From Thraustochytrium sp. TN22 (Eukaryota > Sar > Bigyra > Thraustochytrida > Thraustochytriidae): a stretch of 39,406 bases of DNA. A model generated the notes under the pieces. That model did not search any database, was not told the origin of the DNA, and saw only the letters and a list, made by a program, of their open reading frames with translations. The translations under genes and the position numbers were made by a program. The stretch is from NCBI GenBank assembly GCA_013306675.1, contig JABLUY010000291.1, positions 2,414-41,819 on the forward strand. The letters run 5' to 3'. This document shows positions 7,572 through 16,087 of the stretch, in pieces. Numbering within the stretch: the stretch's first letter is position 1; each line of letters opens with the position of its first letter.

Positions 7572-8603
7572 TCACACGCAGGACGCAGCGGCGGCGCGTA
7601 GAAAGAGATCCTGAACAGCGGCGTGAATATCTGGAATGCAAACATCGGGCAGCGCTGCCTGTAGCTTGGCGGTGTCGAGCTCGTTGTTGGAGCGTGGTGC
7701 CTTGAGGATGCGCGCCTGGTCCGCCTCGGAGAAGTTGCGCCAGGAAAAGGCCGGGTCAATGTGGCGCTTGTAGAGCTGAAGCACCTGGTTGTGCGAGATG
7801 ACGCCCGGGTTGGTGAAGTTGAAAGTGCCGACCAGGCGTCGCGCCGCCATGAGCACGGCGACCGGCAGCATGTGCGGCAGGCTGGTCATGGAGTTGGGGA
7901 TGTCCACGACGCGCTCGTAGCGAGCAATTTTGTAGATGAAGTTGCGCGGCGCCTGCATGTCGTCACTGAGCGGCATGCGCACGCGCAATAGGAGCGTGTT
8001 GTGCATGAAAGGCCGCATGAGCTCCTCAGCGATGCACTTGGTGTGCGAATAGTAGGAGCCGCCAAAGTTGGGCGGGTCGGCCTCGGTGAAGCCGCGGCCG
8101 CTGCCGAGCGGGTGCTGATCGTCATAGGCGTAGATGCAGCCGGTGCCGAAGACCGTGAGGTGCACCCTGGCCTCGTCGCAGAGGTCGCAGAGCGTGAGCA
8201 CGCCGAGCACGTTGGCGCGCACGGTCTCCTTGCGATGGTCCTCGCACCAGTCAACGTTGGGCCGGCCTGTGACGCCGGCGGCGCAGAGAACGTGCGTGGG
8301 GCGCAGGCGGTCAAGCTCAGCCTTGACGGCGGCGCGGTCCTCCATGCGGCTCTCGGCCGCCACGACGGCGCAGCGCGGCGCGTCGCGCGTGATGAGCTGC
8401 ATCAGCTCGCTGCCCAGCCAGCCGGTCTTGCCGCCAAAGACCAGGATACGCAGGCCCTCGCAGCCCTCGAGGCCCAGACATTCCGCGGCGGGCCTCGCGC
8501 CGCCCTCGTTGCTGGAGCGCGGGGAGGACCCCGCCGCCTCGCTCCAGCCGCCCGACGCCTCGGAGGCCTCCGACCACGACCCGGGGCTCCCGCCGAGCTC
8601 CAT
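7572..8603 (-). CDS. UER1: UDP-4-keto-6-deoxyglucose 3,5-epimerase/4-reductase (NRS/ER, UER1-like)
   Basis: A 343-residue short-chain dehydrogenase-fold enzyme. Its family performs the last two steps of UDP-L-rhamnose (or dTDP-L-rhamnose) synthesis in the cytosol. From residue 51 it tracks the stand-alone plant NRS/ER enzyme and the C-terminal half of plant RHM proteins closely. The nucleotide-binding loop GGKTGWLG is at 57-64, followed by AAGVTGRPNVDWCE (108-121), the catalytic Tyr-Lys pair Y185/K189 in YYSHTK, and the family blocks RVRMP, PRNFI, NSMT and FNFTNPGV. The N-terminal ~48 residues are Ser/Gly/Glu-rich and have no counterpart. The 4,6-dehydratase that would supply the substrate is not in this window. 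It suggests rhamnose in surface polysaccharides or glycans. Nucleotide-sugar preference (UDP or dTDP) cannot be read from sequence. Confidence 0.93.
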   Translation of the reverse strand: MELGGSPGSWSEASEASGGWSEAAGSSPRSSNEGGARPAAECLGLEGCEGLRILVFGGKTGWLGSELMQLITRDAPRCAVVAAESRMEDRAAVKAELDRLRPTHVLCAAGVTGRPNVDWCEDHRKETVRANVLGVLTLCDLCDEARVHLTVFGTGCIYAYDDQHPLGSGRGFTEADPPNFGGSYYSHTKCIAEELMRPFMHNTLLLRVRMPLSDDMQAPRNFIYKIARYERVVDIPNSMTSLPHMLPVAVLMAARRLVGTFNFTNPGVISHNQVLQLYKRHIDPAFSWRNFSEADQARILKAPRSNNELDTAKLQAALPDVCIPDIHAAVQDLFLRAAAASCV

Positions 8604-9055
8604 GCTTCAAGTTCTTGCGGTGCGGGTTGCGCGTTGCGTAGCAGACGACCTCTTTCTGCTGCGCGTCCAATAGAGCCAACGGCGCGTCCCGGAGAGCTGC
8701 TGCTCCCTCTTCCCGTCGCTCGTCCCGTCGTTCGGGGTCGCGTCGCGTCCCAGCGCGCCTCTGGCCCGCGCGCCGCAGCCTCGGCACGAGCACCAGGGCA
8801 AGCGGGCAGGCAGGCGGTCGGGCGGGGTCTGCGCGCCCGCGTGTCGCCTCGCCTCGCCTCGCCTCGCGGCGGATCCTCGCAGCCGCGCCGGCGGGATGGA
8901 TGCGGTCTGCGCCGGCGGCCAACGGCAGCCGCGCCGCCGCCGCGCGCCTTGTGCTGTCGCGCCGGCATACGCGGGCGCCTGCCTGGCGCGGCAGACGACC
9001 AGACTCGTCACTGTCGGTCCGAGGCAGGCCTCGGCCTCGGCCTTGGCGCTCGCGC

Positions 9056-9088
<33 letters not shown>

Positions 9089-9187
9089 TGCGCGCGGGCT
9101 CCGCTTGGGCGGCCGAGCGAGCGAGCGAGCGAGCGAGCGAGCCGCGGGCGGCCAGTCGTCGCGCGCGGCGTCGCGAACCGGGCCGCC
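8604..9187. promoter_or_regulatory. Divergent GC-rich promoter region
   Basis: A 584-bp interval between head-to-head genes (epimerase/reductase - and small membrane protein +). It contains a CGCCT pentamer array at ~8845-8866, a GGC triplet run at 9058-9087 and a GAGC tetramer run at ~9115-9142. Long frames run through it on both strands but have Arg/Ala-rich compositions typical of GC-rich non-coding DNA. I see no TATA box. Confidence 0.5.
9058..9142. repeat. GGC triplet and GAGC tetramer microsatellites
   Basis: An uninterrupted run of about ten GGC units (9058-9087), then a run of about seven GAGC units (~9115-9142), just before the start of the small membrane protein. Confidence 0.85.
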
Positions 9188-9583
9188 ATGCACCCGGTCT
9201 GGGCCGCCGTGCTCGTCGCGGCCGTGCTGGGCCTCGTGCTGCACGTGTGCCTGGGCGGCAGGGCGACGGGCGCGGCGCGCGGCGGCAGTGGGAGCAGCAG
9301 CAGCGGCGGCGCGCGCGCAGCAGCGACCAGGACGCAAGCCGCGCACAGGGCGAGCAGACAGGATGCGGGCGCCGCTGCCGCCTCGGCGCCGGCCAAGGAG
9401 CCCACCAGCGCGCAGGGGAAGCTAAAGACGCAGCGCATGCAGCAACTGCGTGAGCAGGCGCGTGCCAGGTATCGCAAGCTGCATCCCGACTTTGAGCCAC
9501 CAGGCGCTGGGCCTGCGCTAGATTCCCAACAGGATCAGCACGCCCAACAGCAGCAGCAGCAGCAGCATGCCAAGGAGGACTGA
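9188..9583 (+). CDS. Small single-pass membrane protein, unknown function
   Basis: A 131-residue protein starting at a good context (GCCGCCATGC). Residues ~4-24 form one hydrophobic helix (VWAAVLVAAVLGLVLHVCL), either a signal anchor or an uncleaved signal sequence. A Gly/Ser/Ala-rich linker follows. Residues ~76-98 form a basic helical stretch (KLKTQRMQQLREQARARYRK), and the tail contains a run of seven Gln encoded mostly by CAG. I do not recognise the family. The frame extends upstream to 8900 without a stop, but that extension crosses the GGC and GAGC microsatellites and is Arg/Ala-rich, so I prefer the Met at 9188. Confidence 0.6.
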   Translation: MHPVWAAVLVAAVLGLVLHVCLGGRATGAARGGSGSSSSGGARAAATRTQAAHRASRQDAGAAAASAPAKEPTSAQGKLKTQRMQQLREQARARYRKLHPDFEPPGAGPALDSQQDQHAQQQQQQQHAKED

Positions 9584-10482
9584 CACTAGCCTAGCTAGCG
9601 AGCTAGGCTAGGCTAGGCTAGGCTACCAAGCATGTATGAGCATTGGCATGAGGACCGTCATCAAGGGCTGGCATCAGCACGCCGAGGGAAACCGGACGGT
9701 CATGCTGCCGAGTTGAGAATGGCTGTAGAATTCAGCCTCGCCTCCGTGAGAATGCAAGCGGGCTGGGAGTCTGAGACTGCTTGGATGATTGCCAGGTCGC
9801 CAAATGCGGCTTGAAACAAGAGATCGACGCCCTGCGTGGCGGACGTCGGGTTCAGGGTGCTATGGCCGATGGTCCTGCGAATGGATCTCGCAAGATTTCA
9901 GTCGCCGGCCGCATGCCTGATTGTCCTGCTAGCTATCTGACCGTGACAAAGAAGACGAACCGCCGTTGTATGAATCCTTCGCAGTAATGCACATGACGGG
10001 CATGAATGCGCGCGCGAGAGAGAGGAAGAGGAAAGAGAGCACTGCTGCACATGCTTGGAACCACAATCCTACAACGTTACTATACGACGCGCCCCAAGAA
10101 GCCTCATACGACGCACTCCTAGAAACCTCATACGACGCACCCCAAGAAGCCTCATACGACGCCCCTCAAGAAGCCTCATGACGAGCTTGAATGCGTGCGG
10201 GCGCGCGCGCGCGCGAGAGAGAATCGGTGCTCTTCAGCAAGCGCATCGCAAGCTCTTCTTTTCTTGCTTGGGACCAGGGCGATAGGGCACCAACCACAAT
10301 CCTACGTTGACTACACGTTGACTCTACCACTCCACGACGCGCCCTGTGATCGCTTGGAGGCCGCAAAGTCCCAGCCTGCCTGGTTGGAGGCCCGAACTCG
10401 GCGCCGCCTGCGTCGGCCTCGATCAAGCGATGCCTGACGAAGAGCTTAAAACGGTTGGCCCCGCACCCTACAGAGCAATAGC
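9584..10482. other. Gene-free stretch before tRNA-Gly(CCC)
   Basis: Starts with a GCTAG/CTAGG pentamer cluster at ~9588-9625, contains the 24-bp array listed below and a GC dinucleotide run near 10199-10213, and is otherwise unremarkable. Frames present are short with no recognisable similarity. Confidence 0.55.
10083..10178. repeat. 24-bp tandem repeat (4 copies)
   Basis: Four exact-length units TACGACGCGCCCCAAGAAGC+CTCA at 10083, 10107, 10131 and 10155, with a few substitutions in the second and fourth. Confidence 0.9.
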
Positions 10483-10553
10483 GCGTCACTAGTTTAGGGG
10501 CAAAATTCGGATTTCCCATGTCCGTGCGCCGGGTTCGAGTCCCGGGTGACGCT
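10483..10553 (+). tRNA. tRNA-Gly(CCC): tRNA-Gly (anticodon CCC)
   Basis: Complete 71-nt cloverleaf. The acceptor stem is GCGTCAC/GTGACGC, the D stem GTTT/AAAT with loop AGGGGCA, the anticodon stem CGGAT/GTCCG with loop TTCCCAT (anticodon CCC, decoding GGG), a 4-nt variable loop, and the T stem CCGGG/CCCGG with loop TTCGAGT. As in the GCC genes, the discriminator position is T and no CCA is encoded. A six-T run follows at 10557. The T arm is identical to that of the GCC genes while the rest differs, as expected for an isoacceptor. Confidence 0.94.
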
Positions 10554-11928
10554 CACTTTTTTGCTCCTCTTTTTGGTCCATATCGGCGCTGCAGCAGGCA
10601 GTGCTCAGCACCACGACCTGGCGAATGACTCAAGACCTCGCAGCTCGCGGCTGCCAGCTGGGTAGCAGCTGCTGCAGCATCCAGCGCAGCACGTCGGGCC
10701 CGAGCGCTTCCGGCAGCCAGAGGCGGCTTCCAGCAAGCTGCGCCGGCGCAGGTTGGTCGCGGCTGGCTGGTCCGCGACTCCGGGCTGCCACTGGCACTGG
10801 CCATGATACCTAGTATAGCAGGCAGTGTGATGACGCTCCGAGGTGCGCGGGCGGCGGAAGCTGCAGAGCCGCGAACTTTTGCGGCGCGGGTGAGGCGAGG
10901 CGAGGCGCGGCGAGGCGAGGCGCGGCGAGGCGAGGCGAGGCAAGCCCTGGCGAGGTCGAGCGAGGTCGCGAGGCAAGCTTGCAGCCATCCGATTCATGGC
11001 ATAGTTACGAGCAACGCAGTGCATGGCCTCATGACCTAGGCTAGGCCGAGCCTCTGGATTTGCCATCGCCGCGTCGCGGATGAGGCCAAGCAGGCCGCTC
11101 GCGCCGCACGCGCCTGCTCGGCGCGCTCAGCGACAGCTAGCTCCAAGTTGCCTCCAAGTTGCCTCCAAGAGTCCAAGCTTGCTCGCAACGCTGACAGAGA
11201 TCTTGCTGACCTGTGCCAGTGGCTGGCGGCGGTGCGTGTGCGCACCTCAGGCTCGGCGCTGCGGCGCTGCGCTGCGCTGCGCTGGCGCCAGTGGTGCCGG
11301 TGGCAGCCGGTCACGTGGTGGCTGGCTGGCCGCCAGCGCCTGCCTGCTGGCCGGCCGTGGCGCTCGTTGGTGCTCGCCTGCAGCTCGCTGCTCGCCTGCC
11401 ATCGTGCGTGCGCCTCGTGATCGCTCGCGGCCACCTCTGAGCTGAGCTGAGCGTCTCTAGCTAGCTAGATAACCTCTGCGGTGCGGCGGGAAATGACGGC
11501 GAAGCGAGCCGCGCTGCGCTGCGCTCAGAGCTGCGCTGCGCTGCGCTGCGCTGCGCTCCGAGCTGCGCTGCGCTCATGAGAGCTGCGCTGTTGCGCAGGT
11601 GCTTGGCTTCAATGGCTTGGCTTGAGCGCGGCGCGGCGCGGCGCAAGCCAGGTCAGTGTCAGTGATGGTCGCCGCGGCGCGGGATCCACTGGCACGCAGC
11701 ACTGGCAGTGCAGCGCCGCACTGACTCGACCCGACTCGACCCGACTCGACGACTCGGACTCGCATACAAATCGTGGGTTCGCTGGCGGCGGCGGCAGAGG
11801 GCGATCGCGGGCGCGCGCGAGTCGGCATCGCGGCGGAGGCGGCGGCGACGCGACGCGGCGCGGCGCGGCGCAGCGCGGGCGGGCAGGCGGGCGAGCGGCG
11901 GGCGGAAAGAGAGAGGAGACAGGACAAG
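10554..11928. other. Gene-free stretch rich in pentanucleotide repeats; IDH promoter at right
   Basis: Holds pentamer-based arrays: GGCGA/GGCGC at ~10889-10943, GCGCT at ~11264-11283 and again at ~11511-11574, GCGCG at ~11625-11644, a ten-base CCGACTCGAC array at ~11723-11755, and GCGGC-type runs at ~11851-11871. A CTAGCTAGCTAG cluster sits at ~11456-11468. The right end must contain the IDH promoter and 5' UTR. No protein gene supported. Confidence 0.6.
10557..10562 (+). terminator. Pol III T-run terminator, tRNA-Gly(CCC)
   Basis: Six T residues four bases past the tRNA. Confidence 0.8.
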
Positions 11929-13470
11929 ATGATGCGCGCGGTGGCGACGGCGCGGACGGCGCGGCGGCAGCTGTCGTCGGCCGCGACGTCGAGCGGCAAG
12001 AAGGTGGAGCTGCCGCCGATGGTGTTCATCAAGGGCGAGGAGATGACGCGGTACTGCATGCAGCTGATCCTGGACAAGTGGATCGAGCCGCACTTCGACA
12101 CCAAGAACTGGGAGTACTACGACCTGAGCTGCAAGGCGCGTGACGACACCGAGGACAAGGTGCTGCGCGACGCCGTGGCGGCCGGCGCTCGCATCAAGGC
12201 CATCTTCAAGGAGCCCACCGTGACGCCCACCGAGGTGCAGAAGAAGAAGATGGGCCTGCGCAAGACGTGGGGCAGCCCGAACGGCGCCATGCGCCGCGGC
12301 TGGAACGGCATTACCATCAGCCGCGACACCATCATGATCGAGGGCATGGAGCTGGGCTACAAGAACCCGGTGCTCTTCGAGCGCCACGCCGTGGGCGGCG
12401 AGTACAGCGCCGGCTACGCCACCGTGGGCAAGGGCGAGCTGCGCACGCTCTATTACCCGGACGGCGTCGACCCGGAGAAGGACCCCAAGGCGGGCCGCCT
12501 CGTGGACGCGCGCCACCTCAAGGACAACGAGTCCGCCGTCGTCACCTACGACAACCCGCTCGACAACGTCACCGACCTGGCGCACCACTTCTTCACGCGC
12601 TGCCTCGCCGCGCGCGTCACCCCGTACGTCGTCACCAAGAAGACCGTCTTCAAGTGGCAGGAGGGCTTCTGGACCCGCCACAAGGAGGTCTTTGACGAGC
12701 ACTACCGCGAGCGCTTCCGGGAGGCCGGCCTCCTCAAGAACACCGGCGGCGAGCTCCGCCACCTCATCAGTGACGCCGCCACCATGCAGCTCATCCGCTG
12801 GACCGATGGCGGCTTCGGCTGCAGCTCCCACAACTACGACGGCGACATGCTCACCGACGAGCTCGCCCAGATCCACCGCTCCCCGGGCTTTATCACCAGC
12901 AACCTCATCGGCAAGGCCGAGGACGGCACCATGATCAAGGAGTTCGAGGCGTCCCACGGCACCGTCGCCGACATGTGGGAGGACCACCTCGACGGCGAGG
13001 AGACCAGCCTCAACCCGCTCGGCCTCGTTGAGGCCCTCATCGGCGCCATGCAGCACTCCGCGGCCCTCTCCAACTCCTCCGAGGAGGCCTTCATCGTCGA
13101 CTTCACCGACAAGATGCGCTCCACCATCCACAAGGCCTTCGTCGCCGGCAAGGGTACCCGCGACATCTCTGGCGAGGCTGGCCTCACCACCGAGGCCTTT
13201 GTCGATCTCGTTGCCGATGTCCTCAACGGCAACGACAAGGCCATCGAGGACCTCACCGAGGCCAGCGCCGCCGAGGCCGAGGCTGGCAAGGTCAAGCCCA
13301 AGACCAACCCCAGCTTCCGCCTCGTTGACAAGGAGCAGATGCAGGCCTTCTTTGCCGCCCTCGATGCCGACAAGAACGGCGTCATCGACTTTGACGAGTT
13401 CGAGTCCGGCATGATCCGCCTCGGTGTCTTCCCCAAGAAGTACTTTCCCGACGGCGCCCCCAAGTTCTAA
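11929..13470 (+). CDS. Type II (homodimeric) isocitrate dehydrogenase, probably NAD+-dependent, mitochondrial, with C-terminal EF-hand
   Basis: Oxidatively decarboxylates isocitrate to 2-oxoglutarate. The 513-residue protein aligns with eukaryotic NADP-IDH through SPNG, the CKNYDGD-equivalent metal site (HNYDGDMLTDELAQ) and ASHGT. Two things differ. First, the residues that grip the 2'-phosphate of NADP in this family (Arg-His in GTVTRHYR) are Asp348-Met349 here (GTVADMW), which points to NAD+. I recall the same Asp-Met pair from the NAD-linked homodimeric IDH of the alga Ostreococcus. Second, residues 479-490 (DADKNGVIDFDE) are a textbook EF-hand calcium loop after the catalytic domain. The N-terminus (MMRAVATARTARRQLSS) looks like a mitochondrial presequence, which is why I chose the Met at 11929; the frame is open upstream to 11773. 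A poly(A) signal lies at 13561. Confidence 0.93.
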   Translation: MMRAVATARTARRQLSSAATSSGKKVELPPMVFIKGEEMTRYCMQLILDKWIEPHFDTKNWEYYDLSCKARDDTEDKVLRDAVAAGARIKAIFKEPTVTPTEVQKKKMGLRKTWGSPNGAMRRGWNGITISRDTIMIEGMELGYKNPVLFERHAVGGEYSAGYATVGKGELRTLYYPDGVDPEKDPKAGRLVDARHLKDNESAVVTYDNPLDNVTDLAHHFFTRCLAARVTPYVVTKKTVFKWQEGFWTRHKEVFDEHYRERFREAGLLKNTGGELRHLISDAATMQLIRWTDGGFGCSSHNYDGDMLTDELAQIHRSPGFITSNLIGKAEDGTMIKEFEASHGTVADMWEDHLDGEETSLNPLGLVEALIGAMQHSAALSNSSEEAFIVDFTDKMRSTIHKAFVAGKGTRDISGEAGLTTEAFVDLVADVLNGNDKAIEDLTEASAAEAEAGKVKPKTNPSFRLVDKEQMQAFFAALDADKNGVIDFDEFESGMIRLGVFPKKYFPDGAPKF

Positions 13471-14157
13471 ATCGGTACTCCTTTTGAACACACACTTTAC
13501 CACCACCAAGCGCAAACAACCAACCCAACCCACAAGCGCTTCACAGACCAACAGACAGACAATAAATTGATACTTTGGATAAATTACCACTGTGCATCAT
13601 GTGCGCACCAATCGCTCATTTCATCACATTGCTCGTTTTGCTTGCTACTAGCGTGCATCATCATCGTCCTCGAGTGACAATGCTACTTCCTTCCTACTGC
13701 CACCACGCCACCACGAAGTGAGCTCGCTCGGTGCGCGCAATCGCCCATCTCTCCCAGAACGCGAGACTCCTTGTCGAGCCTTCGCGGAGCATCATCTTCG
13801 GACGACAATTCGAGACTTTGCGCGAAACGCATCGTCTTGGTTCAAAGCTGGCTCTGCCGAGTCTGCTGCCACCAGTGCTCCCTCTGTTGTGTTTTTTTCA
13901 TCTGTCTCTGCGCCAGCATCACCGGGACGGACGAAATATGCAACAGCAGTCCAGCCAAAACATGCGCGAGACTCCTTGTCGCCTCTTCAGGTAACATCAT
14001 CCTCGGATGATAATTCGAGACTTGCGCGAAACGCATCCTCACGGCTCAAACCCTCTGTTGTGTCCTTTCCATCTGTCTCTGCGCCAGCATCACCACGACG
14101 GACGAAATATGCAACAGCAGTCCAGCCAAAACATGCGCGAGACTCCTTGTCGCCTCT
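13471..14157. other. Convergent 3' region of IDH and SLX1
   Basis: Contains the IDH 3' UTR and, from 13761, two extra copies of the SLX1 3' end (see the repeat entry). The plus-strand frame over 13718-14359 is the antisense of those copies. Confidence 0.6.
13561..13566 (+). promoter_or_regulatory. Candidate poly(A) signal of the IDH gene
   Basis: AATAAA 90 bp past the IDH stop, inside an A/C-rich 3' UTR. Confidence 0.55.
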
Positions 14158-14300
14158 TCAGGTAACATCATCCTCGGATGATAATTCGAGACTTGCGCGA
14201 AACGCATCCTCACGGCTCAAACCCTCTGTTGTGTCCTTTCCATCTGTCTTTGAGCCAGCGTCGCCCCGACGAACCGGATCTGCAGCGGCAGTCCAGTCAA
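13761..14300. repeat. Tandem copies of the SLX1 3' end (205- and 171-bp units)
   Basis: Blocks beginning GCGAGACTCCTTGTCG start at 13761, 13966 and 14137. The third contains the last ~36 codons and stop of SLX1 on the minus strand. The second, read on the minus strand, gives nearly the same peptide end (SREDAFRASLELSSEDDVT then stop). The first is more diverged and has an insertion of about 35 bp. The two outer copies lie beyond the SLX1 stop and look like duplicated gene ends. Confidence 0.87.
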
Positions 14301-15519
14301 AAGGCTCGGTGTTGTCTTGGTCCAAAATGACGACCTCCTTGCCGGTGATATCCTGCTGAGCCGCGCCACCCCCTCCGTCATGGTCATGGTGGTCATCCTC
14401 GCCGGCCTCTTCTTCATCTTCATCTTCATTTTCTTGCTCCTCTTGATCTTCTTCTTCTTCTCCACTCGAGCCATCATTGTCATCGTCCCCATCGTCATCA
14501 TCTCCAGAGTCAAGAAGCAGGTTCAAAGAACGGCGTCGATTCTGTGCGCTGCCCTCTGGGGCGGCCGTGACTTCCTCCGCATCGGCACCTGCACTTGCGT
14601 TTGCATGCAAAATCACGTTTGCCTCCGAAGTCACCTCCGCACCCGCATCGGCTTTTGCACCTGCATCCACAGTGGCGTTGTCGCCAGCGTCTTCACCAGC
14701 GCTCAGCACAAGCTTGGTGCGCACGAGCTCGGCCCAGTTGAGCTCCTGATCACAGAGCGGACAGGGCCCGCCGTCAGGCCGAATGGCGTCGGCGGCGGGC
14801 AAGAAGCGCCGGGCCAGGCAAACGGGATGCGAGAGCAGGCCACAGGTCTCGTGGGCGAGCGCCGCCCGGCCGAGCTCAACGGGCGCAGCGCATAAACTAC
14901 ACGAGGCCTCAGGGGCCGCGAGGCGACTTGCCTGCACGGATGCGACGTCCTCTCGAAAAGCCTCTACAATGTCGCGCGCCTCTACAATCATGTGTCGAGC
15001 CAGCGGCACGGTCTGCTGCATCTGCTCGAAAAACACCCAGTCTTCCTGGCGGTTGAAGCAGACGCGCAGGCTCATGTCCGCGAATGGCTTACACGAAGAC
15101 AGCATCACCTTGAGCTCGAGTAGCTTGCGACGCACGCCGTGCTTGCGGCCCATGCCGCGCACCTTGGTGTGTGGCTCCATTTGCTCGCGCGTGAGTCGCC
15201 CTTTGTGTGGGTTTTGCCACGCCCACTCGAAGCTCAGTCCAGAGAACCGCGAGGGGAGGCCCATCACGACACACACGAAGCGCCACGGCCTGTGGAAGCG
15301 AGTCCGCTTCGCGCCCATGGTCAGCTCGCCGTTGTGCTGCCGTAGTCGCCGCCCTGGGTCCACCGTGTACCCGACATACGTGCGAGACCCATCTCCGTGC
15401 ACAGGTGTCAGCAGGTAGCAGCAGTGCATTCCTCGCAGGGTCACGCTTGTCGATAGAAGGAGAGCTCGACGCCGCCCTCGAGACCGGAGGCAAGAGCAGC
15501 ACGAAGGAGAGTCGTGCAC
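14158..15519 (-). CDS. SLX1: Structure-specific endonuclease subunit SLX1 (GIY-YIG nuclease)
   Basis: Catalytic subunit of the SLX1-SLX4 nuclease, which cuts branched DNA such as Holliday junctions, flaps and replication forks in the nucleus. The GIY-YIG domain is clear: CYLLT (34-38), TYVGYT with YVG at 48-50, the Arg-rich helix RRLRQHNGEL (57-66) and the metal-binding Glu98 in FEWAWQNP. The RING-like zinc domain follows with C207, C210, C226, H231, C234, C253 and C256. The last ~200 residues are acidic low complexity and include VVIL-D (396-400), a good SUMO-interacting motif. The Met at 15429 (residue 31) would give a start more typical of the family; I report the longer frame. SLX4 is not in this window. 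The 3' end is tandemly duplicated downstream. Confidence 0.93.
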   Translation of the reverse strand: MHDSPSCCSCLRSRGRRRALLLSTSVTLRGMHCCYLLTPVHGDGSRTYVGYTVDPGRRLRQHNGELTMGAKRTRFHRPWRFVCVVMGLPSRFSGLSFEWAWQNPHKGRLTREQMEPHTKVRGMGRKHGVRRKLLELKVMLSSCKPFADMSLRVCFNRQEDWVFFEQMQQTVPLARHMIVEARDIVEAFREDVASVQASRLAAPEASCSLCAAPVELGRAALAHETCGLLSHPVCLARRFLPAADAIRPDGGPCPLCDQELNWAELVRTKLVLSAGEDAGDNATVDAGAKADAGAEVTSEANVILHANASAGADAEEVTAAPEGSAQNRRRSLNLLLDSGDDDDGDDDNDGSSGEEEEDQEEQENEDEDEEEAGEDDHHDHDGGGGAAQQDITGKEVVILDQDNTEPFDWTAAADPVRRGDAGSKTDGKDTTEGLSREDAFRASLELSSEDDVT

Positions 15520-16087
15520 GTCACGCTCCCCAGCTGTTTTGATCTATCTTCGAGCGCGGCGCAGTCTCGCGGCTGGCCGGCGAGCGAGCGAGCTGCGCCA
15601 ACTAGCTACTAGCTAGCCTAGTAGCTGGAGCTACTAGCTCGCTTGCTGGCTTTGGGCGCAGCCGCTGCCGGCGGCTCGCCGGTGCTCGCTCGCCTAGCTC
15701 GCTCGCTCGCTCCCTCGCTCGCCGTCGGCGAGGCTGCGCTTCGTGTTCAAGTTCTCGGGCACTTCTGGTCTGGTCTGGATGGGTTTGATCGTCGGCCACG
15801 GATCATCACGAGCCCGCCGCTTGCTGCTCGCTTTGGTGGTTTGGATGCAGGATGCAACGGCGGCGGAGAGTAGGGCGAGGAAAGCAAACAACGGCGCGCG
15901 CGAGAGGGAGCGTGAACAGACTGCCAAAGGCGAGGTCGCGGCGACGCGCGGCGCAGCGACGCGGCGGCGCGGCGGCGGCCTTGACCTCGGCGTGGGAGGC
16001 GCGGAGCGCGGAGCGCGGATCCCACTCGCCCAGCAGCTAGCTGGCTGCGCGGAGGCGGCGGCGGCGGCGGCGGCGGCGGCGGCAACC
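15520..16087. promoter_or_regulatory. Divergent promoter of SLX1 and CSE1
   Basis: A 568-bp interval between head-to-head genes, containing a CTAG-rich cluster (~15599-15640) and CTCG repeats (~15681-15722). A GGC run (~16052-16082) leads into the CSE1 start codon. Frames through it are GC-driven. Confidence 0.5.

Noticed and set aside
8001-9425. 474-codon plus-strand frame over the epimerase/reductase gene and its promoter
   Set aside because: Antisense shadow followed by Arg/Ala-rich sequence of the GC-rich promoter; no recognisable domain.
13718-14359. 213-codon plus-strand repeat protein
   Set aside because: It is the antisense of the duplicated SLX1 3' ends, whose conserved reading is on the minus strand.
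15743-16087. N-terminal extension of CSE1 from an upstream Met
   Set aside because: The extra 115 residues cross the promoter and a GGC run and do not match the family; the Met at 16088 does.
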